From positions 248,001-312,000 of the forward strand of contig CANLQG010000003.1 of NCBI GenBank assembly GCA_947493195.1: a DNA stretch of 64,000 bases, given 5' to 3'. Every line of letters starts with the position of its first letter. The stretch's first letter is position 1. The notes under the pieces are model-generated. The model worked only from the letters and a program-made list of their open reading frames with translations. It had not been told where the DNA came from and ran no database searches. The translations under genes were made by a program, and so were the position numbers. Positions 18,855 through 28,121 of this stretch are shown here, one piece after another. Source of the stretch: an uncultured Sphingomonadaceae bacterium (GTDB taxonomy: Bacteria; Pseudomonadota; Alphaproteobacteria; Sphingomonadales; Sphingomonadaceae).

Positions 18855-20491
18855 CCCACCAGCGTGGGGCGCCCGCAGCGCAGCCGGTCCACCGTCACGT
18901 CTGCCGCGCCCAGCTTCACCCCCAGCAGGCCGGTCAACTGGTTCACCAGGATATCGAGCGATGGCGCAGCGGTGCCCAGCGCATTGCCCACCAGGCCCGC
19001 AATGCCGCCAAGGTTCAGGCCCAGCCCCAGCGCGCGCACATCCAGCTCCACATCTTCCGACAGGGATCGCGCGGTGCCCTCCAGCGCGTCTATGGTGCCC
19101 ACCGTCTTCGTCCGGCGGTCGTTGACGTCATCCGGCGTGAAGTGGATTTCCTGCGCCACGTCGCCGCCGATCGAGATATCGGCATAGGCATCGACCTTTA
19201 GCGCCGTAGTGTTCAGCACGCGGGCAGGTTCCAGCCACAACGGGGCGGAAAAGTCGTCGAACAGGTCGGTGTTCACATCGGCAATGGCGGCGGTGCCGAT
19301 GGAGGGCTTTGCCTCTATGTACACGCCGTCGCTGCCGTCGCCCGCGTCGCACACGATGTCGGTCATCTGCGCTTCGGCGGAGGCGAGCTCGGTGTATAGC
19401 GGAACCCGCACGCCGCCGCCGAGACCGGCAATGGGCAGCAGCCCGGCCACCACCGACAGCCGCGTCTCCGCCGTGCGCAGGGTGACATCGCCCATGGTAT
19501 CCACCGTCAGCCAGGGGGAGCGTTCCTCCGAATAGCCGCCCGCCAGCCGGACATTCACGCTCGCAAGGCCGGTAACGTCGGTCTCGAGCGTTGCCTCGTA
19601 ACTGTCGCCGTGGGCCGCCTGCAGCAGGCTGCGCAGCAGGGAATAGGCATCGACCGACACGCCGGAGCGGCCATCGTTAACATCGGTATTGCCGAGCGGG
19701 CCGAGGTCGATCAGGTCGGACAGTTGCACGAAGTCGCTGTTCGCCAGCGCCGCCACCCGCTCCAGCACGGCGGCCAGTTGCGGGTCGTCGCTGGCATCGG
19801 CCATCGCCTGCACGGCCTGGTGGAGGGGCGTGCCCGCCGCGAAGATCGCGCCGAAGGTCTCGCCCTCCATGTCCTGCAACGGCCCCAGTGCCTCGGCGAA
19901 ATCGAGCACGTCTATCTGTGTATTGGAAAGCACGCCGACATCGGCGGGCGTGAGGTTGAGCGCCGTCCCCGCGAGGGCGGACAGCAGGTTGTCGGCAAGC
20001 TCGCCCGGCAGGTCCGCCACACGCGTGCCGAGCATGAAGCCGGCCATATCCGTTCGCGCGGCGGTGGCGCTGGCGGTGACCTGCGAGCTGGCGCCGGCAG
20101 TGACGAAGCTGCCGAAGAACAGCCTGACATCCTGCGTCAGCTGCACGCGGGTGGCGTTGGGATAGAGCGAGGTCTGGTCGAACCGCTCCTGCCAGGAGAT
20201 GGCCTTGTCGCGCCGGTATTCGCCATCGAGCACCGCCTGGATCGACACGTTGCGCGCGCCGTTTTCGGCGATGACTTCGGCGACGATCCCTTCCTTCGCC
20301 ACATCCGCGCCTGCCGATACGGCGGCGGCGGCGGCGGCGTCGGCGATGTTCTGCAGACGCCGCTCTGCCAGGTAGAGCGAACCAAGATCCAGGGCGAAGG
20401 CCCCCATCGCCATCAGCGGTGGCAGGGCCAGCCCGAACAGCACCGCGCTGGCGCCGTCTTCGTCGAGAAAGATGTCGCGGATCGATCGCAT
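18851..20491 (-). CDS. TadG-like pilus assembly / Flp-pilus associated protein
   Basis: A 546-aa protein whose N-terminus has the Tad-type prepilin-like segment DEDGASAVLFGLALPPLMAM (about 10-29) followed by a membrane helix and ALDLGSLYLAERRLQNIADA, typical of TadG/TadE-like proteins. The remainder (about 470 residues) is probably extracytoplasmic and has no recognised domain. It follows the TadE-like gene by 13 bp, so the two form an operon. The other tad genes (rcpA, tadA, tadB) are not in the window. Confidence 0.75.
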   Translation of the reverse strand: MRSIRDIFLDEDGASAVLFGLALPPLMAMGAFALDLGSLYLAERRLQNIADAAAAAAVSAGADVAKEGIVAEVIAENGARNVSIQAVLDGEYRRDKAISWQERFDQTSLYPNATRVQLTQDVRLFFGSFVTAGASSQVTASATAARTDMAGFMLGTRVADLPGELADNLLSALAGTALNLTPADVGVLSNTQIDVLDFAEALGPLQDMEGETFGAIFAAGTPLHQAVQAMADASDDPQLAAVLERVAALANSDFVQLSDLIDLGPLGNTDVNDGRSGVSVDAYSLLRSLLQAAHGDSYEATLETDVTGLASVNVRLAGGYSEERSPWLTVDTMGDVTLRTAETRLSVVAGLLPIAGLGGGVRVPLYTELASAEAQMTDIVCDAGDGSDGVYIEAKPSIGTAAIADVNTDLFDDFSAPLWLEPARVLNTTALKVDAYADISIGGDVAQEIHFTPDDVNDRRTKTVGTIDALEGTARSLSEDVELDVRALGLGLNLGGIAGLVGNALGTAAPSLDILVNQLTGLLGVKLGAADVTVDRLRCGRPTLVG

Positions 20492-20504
20492 GGTCAGTCC
20501 CCCC

Positions 20505-20963
20505 CTAAAGCGAGTTCAGTCGCACGCGCGCCTGCCGCGTGATCGGACTGGCGGGCAGCGGGATGATGGAAGCGCCGAGCAGCACACTCTCCGAATAGTC
20601 GTAGGAAACCGCGACCGTGTAGACGTCACCATCCAGGCTGGTGGACACGGTCACCTTGTCGGCATTGACCGTGCCGGCTGACAGCACGCCATCGTTCACC
20701 ATATCCTGCACGATGTCCTGCCGGTCTGCTTCGTCGATCCCGGCCAGCGCCGCGCGCGCGCCTTCGTTGGCCGCCTGCTGCACACTGTGCGCGGCCATGA
20801 ACCAGGTGCCGTAACTGATGACCCCGAACAGCAGCACGATGATGATAGGCAGCGCGAAAGCGGCTTCTATCAGCACCGCGCCCTGCTCGTCCCTGGCCAG
20901 CCTGCCGCCAAGGCGACGGGCACTGGTGGCCGAGAACCGATCGATTATGTGAGGGTTTTCCAT
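20505..20963 (-). CDS. TadE-family pilus protein
   Basis: 152 aa. After a short basic cytoplasmic start comes the TadE signature DEQGAVLIEAAFALPIIIVLLF (in two parts, residues 25-46), which is a prepilin-peptidase-like site and a membrane helix, then GTWFMAAHSVQQAANEGARAAL. The family forms minor pseudopilins of the Flp/Tad system at the inner membrane. It is the first gene of a pair with the TadG-like gene. Confidence 0.82.
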   Translation of the reverse strand: MENPHIIDRFSATSARRLGGRLARDEQGAVLIEAAFALPIIIVLLFGVISYGTWFMAAHSVQQAANEGARAALAGIDEADRQDIVQDMVNDGVLSAGTVNADKVTVSTSLDGDVYTVAVSYDYSESVLLGASIIPLPASPITRQARVRLNSL

Positions 20964-21164
20964 GCTGCACAGTGTTCCATGCAGTCATCAACCAATCTGA
21001 AACCTGGTAACGCCCAGCTTTTACGGGCTTTACGCAGAGCTTGCGGACCGGCAGATCGCCGGGAGCGCAGAAATGCGTGCAAGGTTAATTTCGACCAACC
21101 CGCCCACAAGCAGGCTGTCAGCGCAAATTGCGTAATTTCGCGGACGGTCCGCAAATCGCCGTGG

Positions 21165-22064
21165 TCAGGAACGGGTCATGATGATCGAGGCGCCCTGCAT
21201 TCCATAGGCGCCTCGCAGCGGGACCATCGAAAGGTGCACGCGCAGGCGCTCGGTATTGTTCGGGGTCAGCTCTACCATTGCCTGCTGCGGGGTGTTATCC
21301 TCAAACAACTTGTCGAACAGGTTGCGCAAGGCGATGCGGTCCTCGCGCACAGCCAGATCCTGCAACCTTGTGCCAAGAAGCTTCTCTGGCTTGAGACCGA
21401 TCCATTCCGCGAATGAGGCGTCGGATCGTTCGATCAGGCCGCGCGGGCTGATGCGCACATAGGCGACCGCATGGTGATAGCTTATTGCGTCCAGCATGCC
21501 CTGCTTCATGTCGGCCATGCGGTAACGCTCCACCTCCTCGGTAATGTCGCGCATTATCAAAACCAGTCGGTCCCCCAGGGGGATGGTCGTGAGCTGGGTC
21601 CAGCAGCCCTGCTCGAATACCGAGGGCAAATCAGCGGTCAGTCCTTCCCGGGTCGACAGCGTGCGACGATACTGCACCTGCATGACGCTGCCTTCGACAT
21701 CGGGCATCGCGTCTGTCAGCTTCAGACCCTTGCGAAGCGGCGGCAGGCGGCAATACTGGCCGGCCCGCGCATTGGCGTAGATGATTTCTTCCTCGGCCGT
21801 ACACAGGATAACGCTTTCCTTTAGCCATTCAGCCAAGCCGGTGAGGCGCTCCTCCGTCGCAAGGGCGTCGTCGTCTCCCGGCTTGTGGGTCAACTGCTGG
21901 TAGAGCCTGACGCCGGTAAGCACGTGAGTAGTGCGACCGTGAGCGGTGATGAACACCGGCGCGGTCAGTGATGCATCACGCCACTTGCCGAAAGAACGGA
22001 CAATCTCCGCCGAGGTGACCGTGGTCTTGCCGACAGAACCCTGATCTTCAAAATTGTCTTCCAC
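21165..22064 (-). CDS. Phd/YefM-like domain fused to PAS domains
   Basis: 299 aa from the GTG at 22064, which has GAGGGGGG 6-7 bases upstream; a GTG at 22139 is in frame but lacks a ribosome-binding site. Residues about 16-58 (TVTSAEIVRSFGKWRDASLT, then PVFITAHGRTTHVLTGVRLY) match the Phd/YefM antitoxin fold: an AE-x5-FG helix, then the P-V-I-T-x-H-G-R beta strand. Two PAS-like domains follow, about 75-190 and 195-295, the second with the PAS-type YVRISPRGLIERSDASFAEW. No toxin gene is adjacent. It is probably a DNA-binding sensor-regulator using an antitoxin-type domain; this is inference. Confidence 0.65.
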   Translation of the reverse strand: MEDNFEDQGSVGKTTVTSAEIVRSFGKWRDASLTAPVFITAHGRTTHVLTGVRLYQQLTHKPGDDDALATEERLTGLAEWLKESVILCTAEEEIIYANARAGQYCRLPPLRKGLKLTDAMPDVEGSVMQVQYRRTLSTREGLTADLPSVFEQGCWTQLTTIPLGDRLVLIMRDITEEVERYRMADMKQGMLDAISYHHAVAYVRISPRGLIERSDASFAEWIGLKPEKLLGTRLQDLAVREDRIALRNLFDKLFEDNTPQQAMVELTPNNTERLRVHLSMVPLRGAYGMQGASIIMTRS

Positions 22065-22309
22065 GCGCCCCCCTCGCTCTGGATCAGACTGAGTGCCGAT
22101 AATCGCAAAGTCGCTGCACGCTATCTTTATGACCGGCACTTAGCACGCAATTGGCTGTTTTTGTGTCGAAACCTTTACTTAATGGCCGAGCGGCTTTGTA
22201 TCCTTCATGGGCGCACGGCTTTCCGCCCGTGCCTGGCGGCATTTACGGGCGCAAGAAAAAAGGCGCAGTTCCCACCCCGCCCCTCTTCCTGCCCGCGTCT
22301 GTTCTGTTT

Positions 22310-23572
22310 TCAGTCCTCGTCGGCGGCCTCTTCCATCGCATCCGCAGCGGCATCCACAGCGGTTTCCATTGCGTCCCAGTCCTGTTCGACCCGCGCTTCC
22401 AGGCCCGGCATGACCGTCAGCGTGTAGGCGCCGCCCGACCCGCCAAAGCCCTGCGCGCGGATGCGTAGCGCATCGAGCAGCGCGGGATCGCCCGCCAGCG
22501 TGCCCAGGTCGATAGGCAGCAGCGCGTTGAGGTCGCCCGCGCCGTCGTCGTCGCTATCCACCATGGCAAAGCCCAGCGGGGTGTCGAAGCCGAGTTCGAT
22601 GTAGGGGTCGATCGCGCCGCCGAAATCGGGGTCGGCCGCGTCGCTGGCAGTCATCCGGATGGTGACTTCGCCGTTGCCTGCGCGGATGGCGGCCTTTGCC
22701 TCCTCGCTCAACTGGTATTCGATCTGTGTGGGTGTGGTGGTGGGGGCGGCTTCCTCGTCCCAGCCCTCTGCCAGTTCGCCGCTCGCCTCGTCTTCGATGC
22801 CGATCACCTGCAGGGGCAACTGGGCGGGCACCTCGCGCCGCTCGCGCACACGGAATCGGTAGGAGCCCGTTGATTCGCCCAGCCCGCTGGCGGCGAAGGT
22901 GTAGGTCCCGCTGTCCTCGAACGTGTGGCGCAGCAACGCGTTGAGTTCGCCGCCGCCGTCATCGTCGAAGGCAATCGTCTCGCCCGACGGGTCGCGCAGT
23001 TCGAGGTAGGGGTCGAGCCCGTCGTCGGTGGCGATCAGCGCAGCTTCCACCGTCTGACCAGCGCGGGCCTGCATGGTGAACAGGTGCTCCGCGCCCACCA
23101 GCATGCCGGTTTCGCGCGCGCCATAAGTCACCGCACGGGTGCCCACTTCGACATATTCGTTGGTGGACAGGCGCAGGTCGAAGGTGCCGCCGTAGCCTTC
23201 CCCTTCACCGGCCCATTCGCCGTCGAAACTGTCCACCTCGATGGTGAGCCGGCGGCTGCGGTCGGTTGCCCCGATCATCACGCGCGAATTCAGGCTGTCG
23301 CCGTAATCGTCGTTCTCGCCCAGCAGTTCGCCGCGCGCATCCTTCACCCGCATTACCGGGTCGAGCTCGCCGGTGGCGATGGCATCGACCTGCAGGCCGG
23401 TGTCGGCGGGCAGGGTGACGGTGAACACCGCGGCCTCCCCGTCGATGCGGCCCTGGAACACGCGCACGTCGCTCTGCTCCCCATCAAGGTCGCGCACCTG
23501 GGCGAGAGCGGGCGGCGACACCAGGGCGGCGACACCGGCCAGCAGGAGCGAGCAGCGAAACGTTGTTGTCAT
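22310..23572 (-). CDS. Secreted PPC-like domain protein
   Basis: 420 aa from the ATG at 23572. A Sec signal peptide is clear (MTTTFRCSLLLAGVAALVS, then PPALAQ). The mature part has at least two repeats of about 120 residues resembling bacterial pre-peptidase C-terminal (PPC) beta domains, with acidic turns ENDDYGDSLNSR, FDDDGGGELNALLR and DSDDDGAGDLNALL. The repeated Asp/Gly turns could bind calcium. The Glu/Asp/Ala tail is acidic. No protease domain is attached, so this is a stand-alone periplasmic or exported protein of unknown role. The 245 bp to the next gene hold nothing notable. Confidence 0.7.
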   Translation of the reverse strand: MTTTFRCSLLLAGVAALVSPPALAQVRDLDGEQSDVRVFQGRIDGEAAVFTVTLPADTGLQVDAIATGELDPVMRVKDARGELLGENDDYGDSLNSRVMIGATDRSRRLTIEVDSFDGEWAGEGEGYGGTFDLRLSTNEYVEVGTRAVTYGARETGMLVGAEHLFTMQARAGQTVEAALIATDDGLDPYLELRDPSGETIAFDDDGGGELNALLRHTFEDSGTYTFAASGLGESTGSYRFRVRERREVPAQLPLQVIGIEDEASGELAEGWDEEAAPTTTPTQIEYQLSEEAKAAIRAGNGEVTIRMTASDAADPDFGGAIDPYIELGFDTPLGFAMVDSDDDGAGDLNALLPIDLGTLAGDPALLDALRIRAQGFGGSGGAYTLTVMPGLEARVEQDWDAMETAVDAAADAMEEAADED

Positions 23573-23647
23573 CGAAAAATCCCCCTTCGAAACCGTATCC
23601 GGCACATGTGCCATCAGGCAGCACATTCGTACCAAAGCGTCAAAGCC

Positions 23648-24187
23648 TTATGGTGCCTGACCCGTCCATTCGTCGCTCAGGATTGCCCACAGCCACGTGT
23701 CGGTCCAGCCGATGTGCGTCTTCATGGTATGCCGCAGGTGTCCCTCGCGGGTGAAACCCAAACGCTCCAGCAGCGCATTCGAGCGGTCGTTGCGCGGATC
23801 TACGTCGGCGAAAATACGGTGGTAGCCCTCCTCGCGAAACAGGTGGGTGATGAGTGCGGACACACACTCGCGCGCGATACCCCGGCCCTCGTTGCCCGGC
23901 ACCATGATATAGCCGATCTCGGCAACCTGCTCGATATCGCTGCTGGCCACCATGCGGAACACGGGCGTGCCGCCATCGCGGGGCACGGCCACCCAGGTGC
24001 GCCCGCCCCACTTGCCGCCCGCGTCGAACAGGTAATCGCGAAACTCTTCGTGGTCGTCGAACGGCCCGCGACCCCAGTAGCGCATCGCATCGTCGCTGGA
24101 GAATGCGGGCCACAGGGCCTTTTCATCGCCATCATGCAAGGGGCGGCAGATGAAGCGCGGAGTGGTGATGGTGGGGGTATCGTTCAT
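23648..24187 (-). CDS. GNAT family N-acetyltransferase (RimJ/RimL type)
   Basis: 179 aa from MNDTPTITTPRF (24187), the start that fits the family; the frame is open further up without similarity. The order T-x-R-L/F-x-x-R-P-L, then DAMRYWGRGPF, the acetyl-CoA loop GNEGRGIARECVSAL at about 110-124 and NDRSNALLERLGFTREG match RimJ/RimL-like acetyltransferases, which modify protein N-termini or small molecules. The substrate cannot be told. It is transcribed away from the GAF-kinase gene. Confidence 0.8.
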   Translation of the reverse strand: MNDTPTITTPRFICRPLHDGDEKALWPAFSSDDAMRYWGRGPFDDHEEFRDYLFDAGGKWGGRTWVAVPRDGGTPVFRMVASSDIEQVAEIGYIMVPGNEGRGIARECVSALITHLFREEGYHRIFADVDPRNDRSNALLERLGFTREGHLRHTMKTHIGWTDTWLWAILSDEWTGQAP

Positions 24188-24357
24188 GGCTGGCGGCGGT
24201 TTTAGCAGGTGTATCGCCGTGTGCCAGCCGACGTGATGCAGACGCCGACGCCGAATGCCCATCTGCTGCAATGCTGAAACAGGGCAGTCTGCCAGCGATC
24301 CGGTTGCGAACATCTGGCACAGGTTCACAAGTCCGGCGTTTTTGCTAATACCGCCGC

Positions 24358-25446
24358 ATGAAACCCAGCCTGCACCCGCAAGAAGAGGAGCGCCTGAAGG
24401 AGCTTCGTCGCTACGGCATTCTAGATACAGAGCGTGAGGCGAATTTCGATGAGTTGGTCGAGATTGCCTCGGATATATGCGAGGTGCCGGTTTCCGTCGT
24501 GAATTTCATCGATGCGGGACGTCAATGGTTCAAGGCAGAAGTTGGCCTTGGCGTTCGATCGACCCCAATCGAAACGAGCCTGTGTGGGCATGTCATACTC
24601 CAGGGTGATTTCGTGGAGATCCCGGATACGCTTCTGGATGAACGGATGGCGGACAATCCCTTGTGCTCGACCGAACCCGGATTTCGCTTTTACGCCGGCG
24701 CGGTTCTCAAAGGCGCCAACGGCCTTCCATTGGGCACATTATGTGTGCTCGATCATAAGCCGCGTACTCTTACGGATCGTCAGCGCAAGGTTCTGAGGGT
24801 GTTGTCAAAACACGTGATGACCGAACTCAATCTTCGGCTCGCTCTCGAACAGGAGCGAATGCTTCGAAAAGAGGTCGATCACCGTGTAAAGAACTCCTTG
24901 GTGTCCATTGGTGCAATGCTCTCGATGAAAGCCCGCAGAACATCAAATGAGGCACTGAAACTCGAACTGGACGACGCAAGCACGCGAATTCGATCTCTTT
25001 CTTCGCTTCATGCCGAATTGCACGAACTGGAAGCCGGCGACCGTATCGATCTCAATGCCTTGTTTATGCGTGTGCAGAATGACCTGCGATATCTCATTCC
25101 GGAAACTGCAAAACTATCGATCGACGTTCAAGCTTTCGAAGCGACACCTCATTTGGCCAATGCTCTTCTTCTGATCGTGAATGAGTTTGTATCGAATAGC
25201 GTCAAGCACGGCCTGAACGATCATGAAGGGGAGATCACGATACATATCGAGGGTGCTGCCAATTCCTGGTCGATTACGTGCCGCGATAACGGTTCCGCAA
25301 CGGCATCAGATGCGGAGCGGGCGATGTCGCAATCGGGATTGGGCACCAGGGTCATCCATTCCCTCGCAAACTCGCTCGATGCTACTGCGCATTGGAGTTC
25401 TGCCGGCAAAGGAATGGAACTGAAAGTGACGCAGCAGTCTGGCTGA
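24358..25446 (+). CDS. GAF-domain sensor histidine kinase (HisKA_2 type)
   Basis: 362 aa. Residues 24-160 form a GAF domain (FDELVEIASDICEVPVSVVN; ETSLCGHVI; GLPLGTLCVLDH). Then comes a HisKA_2 dimerisation region with phospho-acceptor His175 in EVDHRVKNSL, and an HATPase with N-box NEFVSNSVKHG (275-285) and the glycine motif SGLGTRVI. Lack of membrane segments implies a cytosolic sensor. Such kinases serve light, redox or general-stress signalling in alphaproteobacteria. No response regulator is adjacent. GC is somewhat lower than in the neighbours. Confidence 0.87.
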   Translation: MKPSLHPQEEERLKELRRYGILDTEREANFDELVEIASDICEVPVSVVNFIDAGRQWFKAEVGLGVRSTPIETSLCGHVILQGDFVEIPDTLLDERMADNPLCSTEPGFRFYAGAVLKGANGLPLGTLCVLDHKPRTLTDRQRKVLRVLSKHVMTELNLRLALEQERMLRKEVDHRVKNSLVSIGAMLSMKARRTSNEALKLELDDASTRIRSLSSLHAELHELEAGDRIDLNALFMRVQNDLRYLIPETAKLSIDVQAFEATPHLANALLLIVNEFVSNSVKHGLNDHEGEITIHIEGAANSWSITCRDNGSATASDAERAMSQSGLGTRVIHSLANSLDATAHWSSAGKGMELKVTQQSG

Positions 25447-25523
25447 GATGTCTGCTTTCCAACCGATGCCTTACGAAACTGCTTCTTCACTGGCAGGCTG
25501 AAACCTGACCTCAACGGCCCCAA

Positions 25524-26315
25524 TCAGGCGCCAGTCAGAAACTCCACCAGCGCCTTTACCTTCTTCTGCCGCCACTGCGGACGCGGGGCGACGAGCCAGT
25601 AGGCGCGGCGGCAGTCTTCCTGCTGCTGCAGCGCTTCCAGCCGTCCCTCGGCCAGTGCTTCCTCCACCAGCGGCAGCGGCAGCCATGCGCGCCCGATTCC
25701 GGCAATGGCGGAGGACAGGACCTGGCCGGCATTGCCGACTTGCAGTGCCACTTCGGCCCCCTCGGGCGCTTCGTAGGTAGGCCAGCTGATCCAGGCGTCC
25801 GGCGCGCCGGGCGCGGCGACGACCACCTTGCATCCTGCCACCAACTGCGCGCCTTCCAGTTCGCCCGGACCTTCCACCAGCCGGATGGCCAGGTCGAGAT
25901 TGGCCTCGGTGAAGTCGGCGTTCTCGTCCGCTGTCAACTGGATGGTGATTTCGGGATTGGCCTTCCGGAAGGCCGCGATTCTCGGGGCCAGCCACTGGGC
26001 GAAGAATTCGCGCGGGCAGGCGATGGCATAGTTGGAAGAGCTTTGCCCCGCCTGCATGGCCTGGACGCTTTCCTCGAATTTCAGGAACCCGTCACGCAGC
26101 GAATCGAGCCCTGCCTCGGCCTCGTCGGTCAGTTCCAGCCCCTTCGACGTGCGACGAAACAGCACCACGCCAAGCACATCCTCCAGCGCGCGGATCTGCT
26201 GGCCCACGGCGGCAGGCGTCACCGCCAGCTCGTCGGCCGCTCGGGTGAAAGAGAGGTGCCGCGCGGCGGCATCGAATACGCGCAGGGCGTTGAGGGGGAG
26301 GTGCGTGCGTTTCAT
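25524..26315 (-). CDS. LysR-family transcriptional regulator (GcvA-like)
   Basis: 263 aa. The N-terminal winged HTH reads LPLNALRVFDAAARHLSFTR...AVGQQIRALEDVLGVVLFRR, close to GcvA/AmpR-type regulators. A substrate-binding domain follows from about residue 90, slightly short for the family. No divergent target gene is adjacent: apaG lies upstream on the same strand and the GAF kinase converges. The target and ligand cannot be told. Confidence 0.85.
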   Translation of the reverse strand: MKRTHLPLNALRVFDAAARHLSFTRAADELAVTPAAVGQQIRALEDVLGVVLFRRTSKGLELTDEAEAGLDSLRDGFLKFEESVQAMQAGQSSSNYAIACPREFFAQWLAPRIAAFRKANPEITIQLTADENADFTEANLDLAIRLVEGPGELEGAQLVAGCKVVVAAPGAPDAWISWPTYEAPEGAEVALQVGNAGQVLSSAIAGIGRAWLPLPLVEEALAEGRLEALQQQEDCRRAYWLVAPRPQWRQKKVKALVEFLTGA

Positions 26316-26420
26316 GGCTGTTTCCAGCCACAGGCTCTAGGAAAGGCAAGGCCGCGCGGCAAGCAGGGATGCAGGTCCATGCCCTCGCTCAGCCCCGGGC
26401 CGTGCCGATATCGGCGAGAT

Positions 26421-26837
26421 TCAGTTTGCGCTTTCGGCAGGCGCGGCAAGCGGGAAATAGGGAATCGCGACCTCGAACTGCGTACCGTTCGCGTGGAGGA
26501 AGGTGTAATGCCCTTCCATCGCGCCGATGTTTGTGGTCAGCTCGCATCCGGAGACGTAATCATGCGTTTCGCCCGGAGCCAGCACCGGGGTTTCCCCCAC
26601 CACGCCTTCGCCATCGACGATGTTCACCATGCCGTTGGAATCGGTGATGCGCCAGTGGCGGCTTTTCAGTTGCACGGTTTCATCCCGCCCGTTTTCGAGG
26701 CGGATGTGATAGACCCAGAACCAGCGCCCCGCCCCCACGCGCGACTGTTCCGGCATGAAGTTCACCGACACCCGCACGGTAACCCCGGCGGTGATTGCGG
26801 TGTGCTGGAACAGCGATGAAATTGCGGCACTGGTCAT
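26421..26837 (-). CDS. apaG: ApaG protein (Co2+/Mg2+ efflux-associated)
   Basis: 138 aa from MTSAAISSLFQHTAIT (26837). The sequence shows the ApaG (DUF525) beta-sandwich pattern: ITAGVTVRVSVNFMPEQS, WVYHIRLENG, LKSRHWRITDSNG, PGETHDYVSGCEL and MEGHYTFLHANG. ApaG is linked to Co2+ resistance and Mg2+ efflux in enterobacteria; the exact biochemical role is unsettled. The frame is open far upstream, but only over the broken peptidase gene. It lies 105 bp from the LysR start. Confidence 0.92.
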   Translation of the reverse strand: MTSAAISSLFQHTAITAGVTVRVSVNFMPEQSRVGAGRWFWVYHIRLENGRDETVQLKSRHWRITDSNGMVNIVDGEGVVGETPVLAPGETHDYVSGCELTTNIGAMEGHYTFLHANGTQFEVAIPYFPLAAPAESAN

Positions 26838-26887
26838 GCACCACAAGGTAGCGGCTTTCAGCCGTGCCACAAGGGGGTGCCTGGGTC

Positions 26888-28023
26888 TTAATCCGCCGGA
26901 TTGTGACGAACCAGGAAGTCCACCACGGCATCGTAATACGCCTGTTCGTCCTCCGGCTTGTCGAAGCCGTGGCCGGCCTCCTCGAAGCTGAGCGTTTCGA
27001 GTTCGACCCCGGCGCTCTGCGCGCGGCTGACCATCAGTTCGTACTGGTCGTAGGGCACGACGTTGTCCTCCTCCCCGTGCACCAGCAGGACCGGGCGCGT
27101 CAGGCGGCTCACCTGCACGGCGGGGGAGACGTCGTCGAGATCGAAGTTGGTCTGGTCGCCATCGACCCTGTCCCACCAGCGCCCGCGATTGCGACCGAAC
27201 AGGAAGTCGCGGTTGAAGTGCAGCTGCCGTTCGAAATGGGTGACACCTGCAAAGCTTACGGCGCAGCGGTAGATTTCCGGGTTGCGGATTGCCCCCCACA
27301 AGGCGGCAAATCCACCGTAGCTGGAACCAAGGATGCAGACCCGTTCGGGATCGACCGTCCCCTGCTCCACCAGGTGCGCCACCACGTCGTCAAGGTCGTC
27401 CTGCATGGCGCGGCCGATCTGGCCGTTGCCCAGCAATTCGAAACTCTCACCAAACCCGCCGGAACCGCGAAAGTTGGGCTGGACGACGGCATAGCCACGA
27501 TTGGCCAGCAGCTGCACCATGTCATCGTATTCATCCCAGTCGCGCACGCCATAGGGGCCGCCGTGCGGATGCACGATCAGCGGCAGCACCTTGTCCCCGC
27601 GCCCCCGCGGCAGGGTGAGATAGGCCTGAATGGAAGTGCCGTCGCGCGCCTCGTAACGAAAGCTTGCAGGCTCGCTCAGATCCTCCGCCCGGATCTGGAG
27701 ATCAGCAGGCGGTTGTTGCCCGCCCAGCGGAACCAGTTGAAGTCGTCCTGCTCCCCCACGATGATGGCATCGGCCATTTCCAGTGTCTGCGCATCGAACG
27801 CGGTGAGGTAGAGCTTCTCGTCCACCACGGTGGTGAAAGCCAGATGTTTGCCATCGGGCGAAAGACGCGCGCCGCGCAGCTGCGATTGGGCGGCAAAGGC
27901 TTCGGTGGGAATTTCTGGCGGAATCTGCGCAGCGGAAGGACCATCACCATCCTGCGCCATCGCCGGTAGCGGTACCAGCCCGGCCAGCAGCGCCAGCGCT
28001 GCTGCAATCATCGCCTTGCGCAT
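26888..28023 (-). pseudogene. S9-family peptidase, internally deleted and frame-shifted
   Basis: The upstream part (28023-27676) encodes a signal peptide (MRKAMIAAALALLAGLVPL) and the first propeller blade (ARLSPDGKHLAF; FRWAGNNRLLIS), then stops at TGA 27678-27676. In another frame the catalytic domain picks up from about 27700 (QIRAEDLSEPASFRYEARDG) and runs to 26888. It has the nucleophile GSSYGG, Asp in HGEEDNVVPYDQ and His in EEAGHGFDKPED. Full S9 peptidases of this type have about 640 aa; about 260 residues of beta-propeller are missing. The hydrolase domain looks intact but has no proper start. A deletion plus frameshift is likely; a sequence error alone would not explain the missing domain. 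Confidence 0.75.
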
Positions 28024-28121
28024 ATTTTCGTTAGCCCCCACGCCGTTGCGAGGAGGAAGATAACGAAAGCAAGGCGTTAGGCAATAGCGGGAATTGCCCC
28101 CCGGACCGCTTTGCCCTGACC

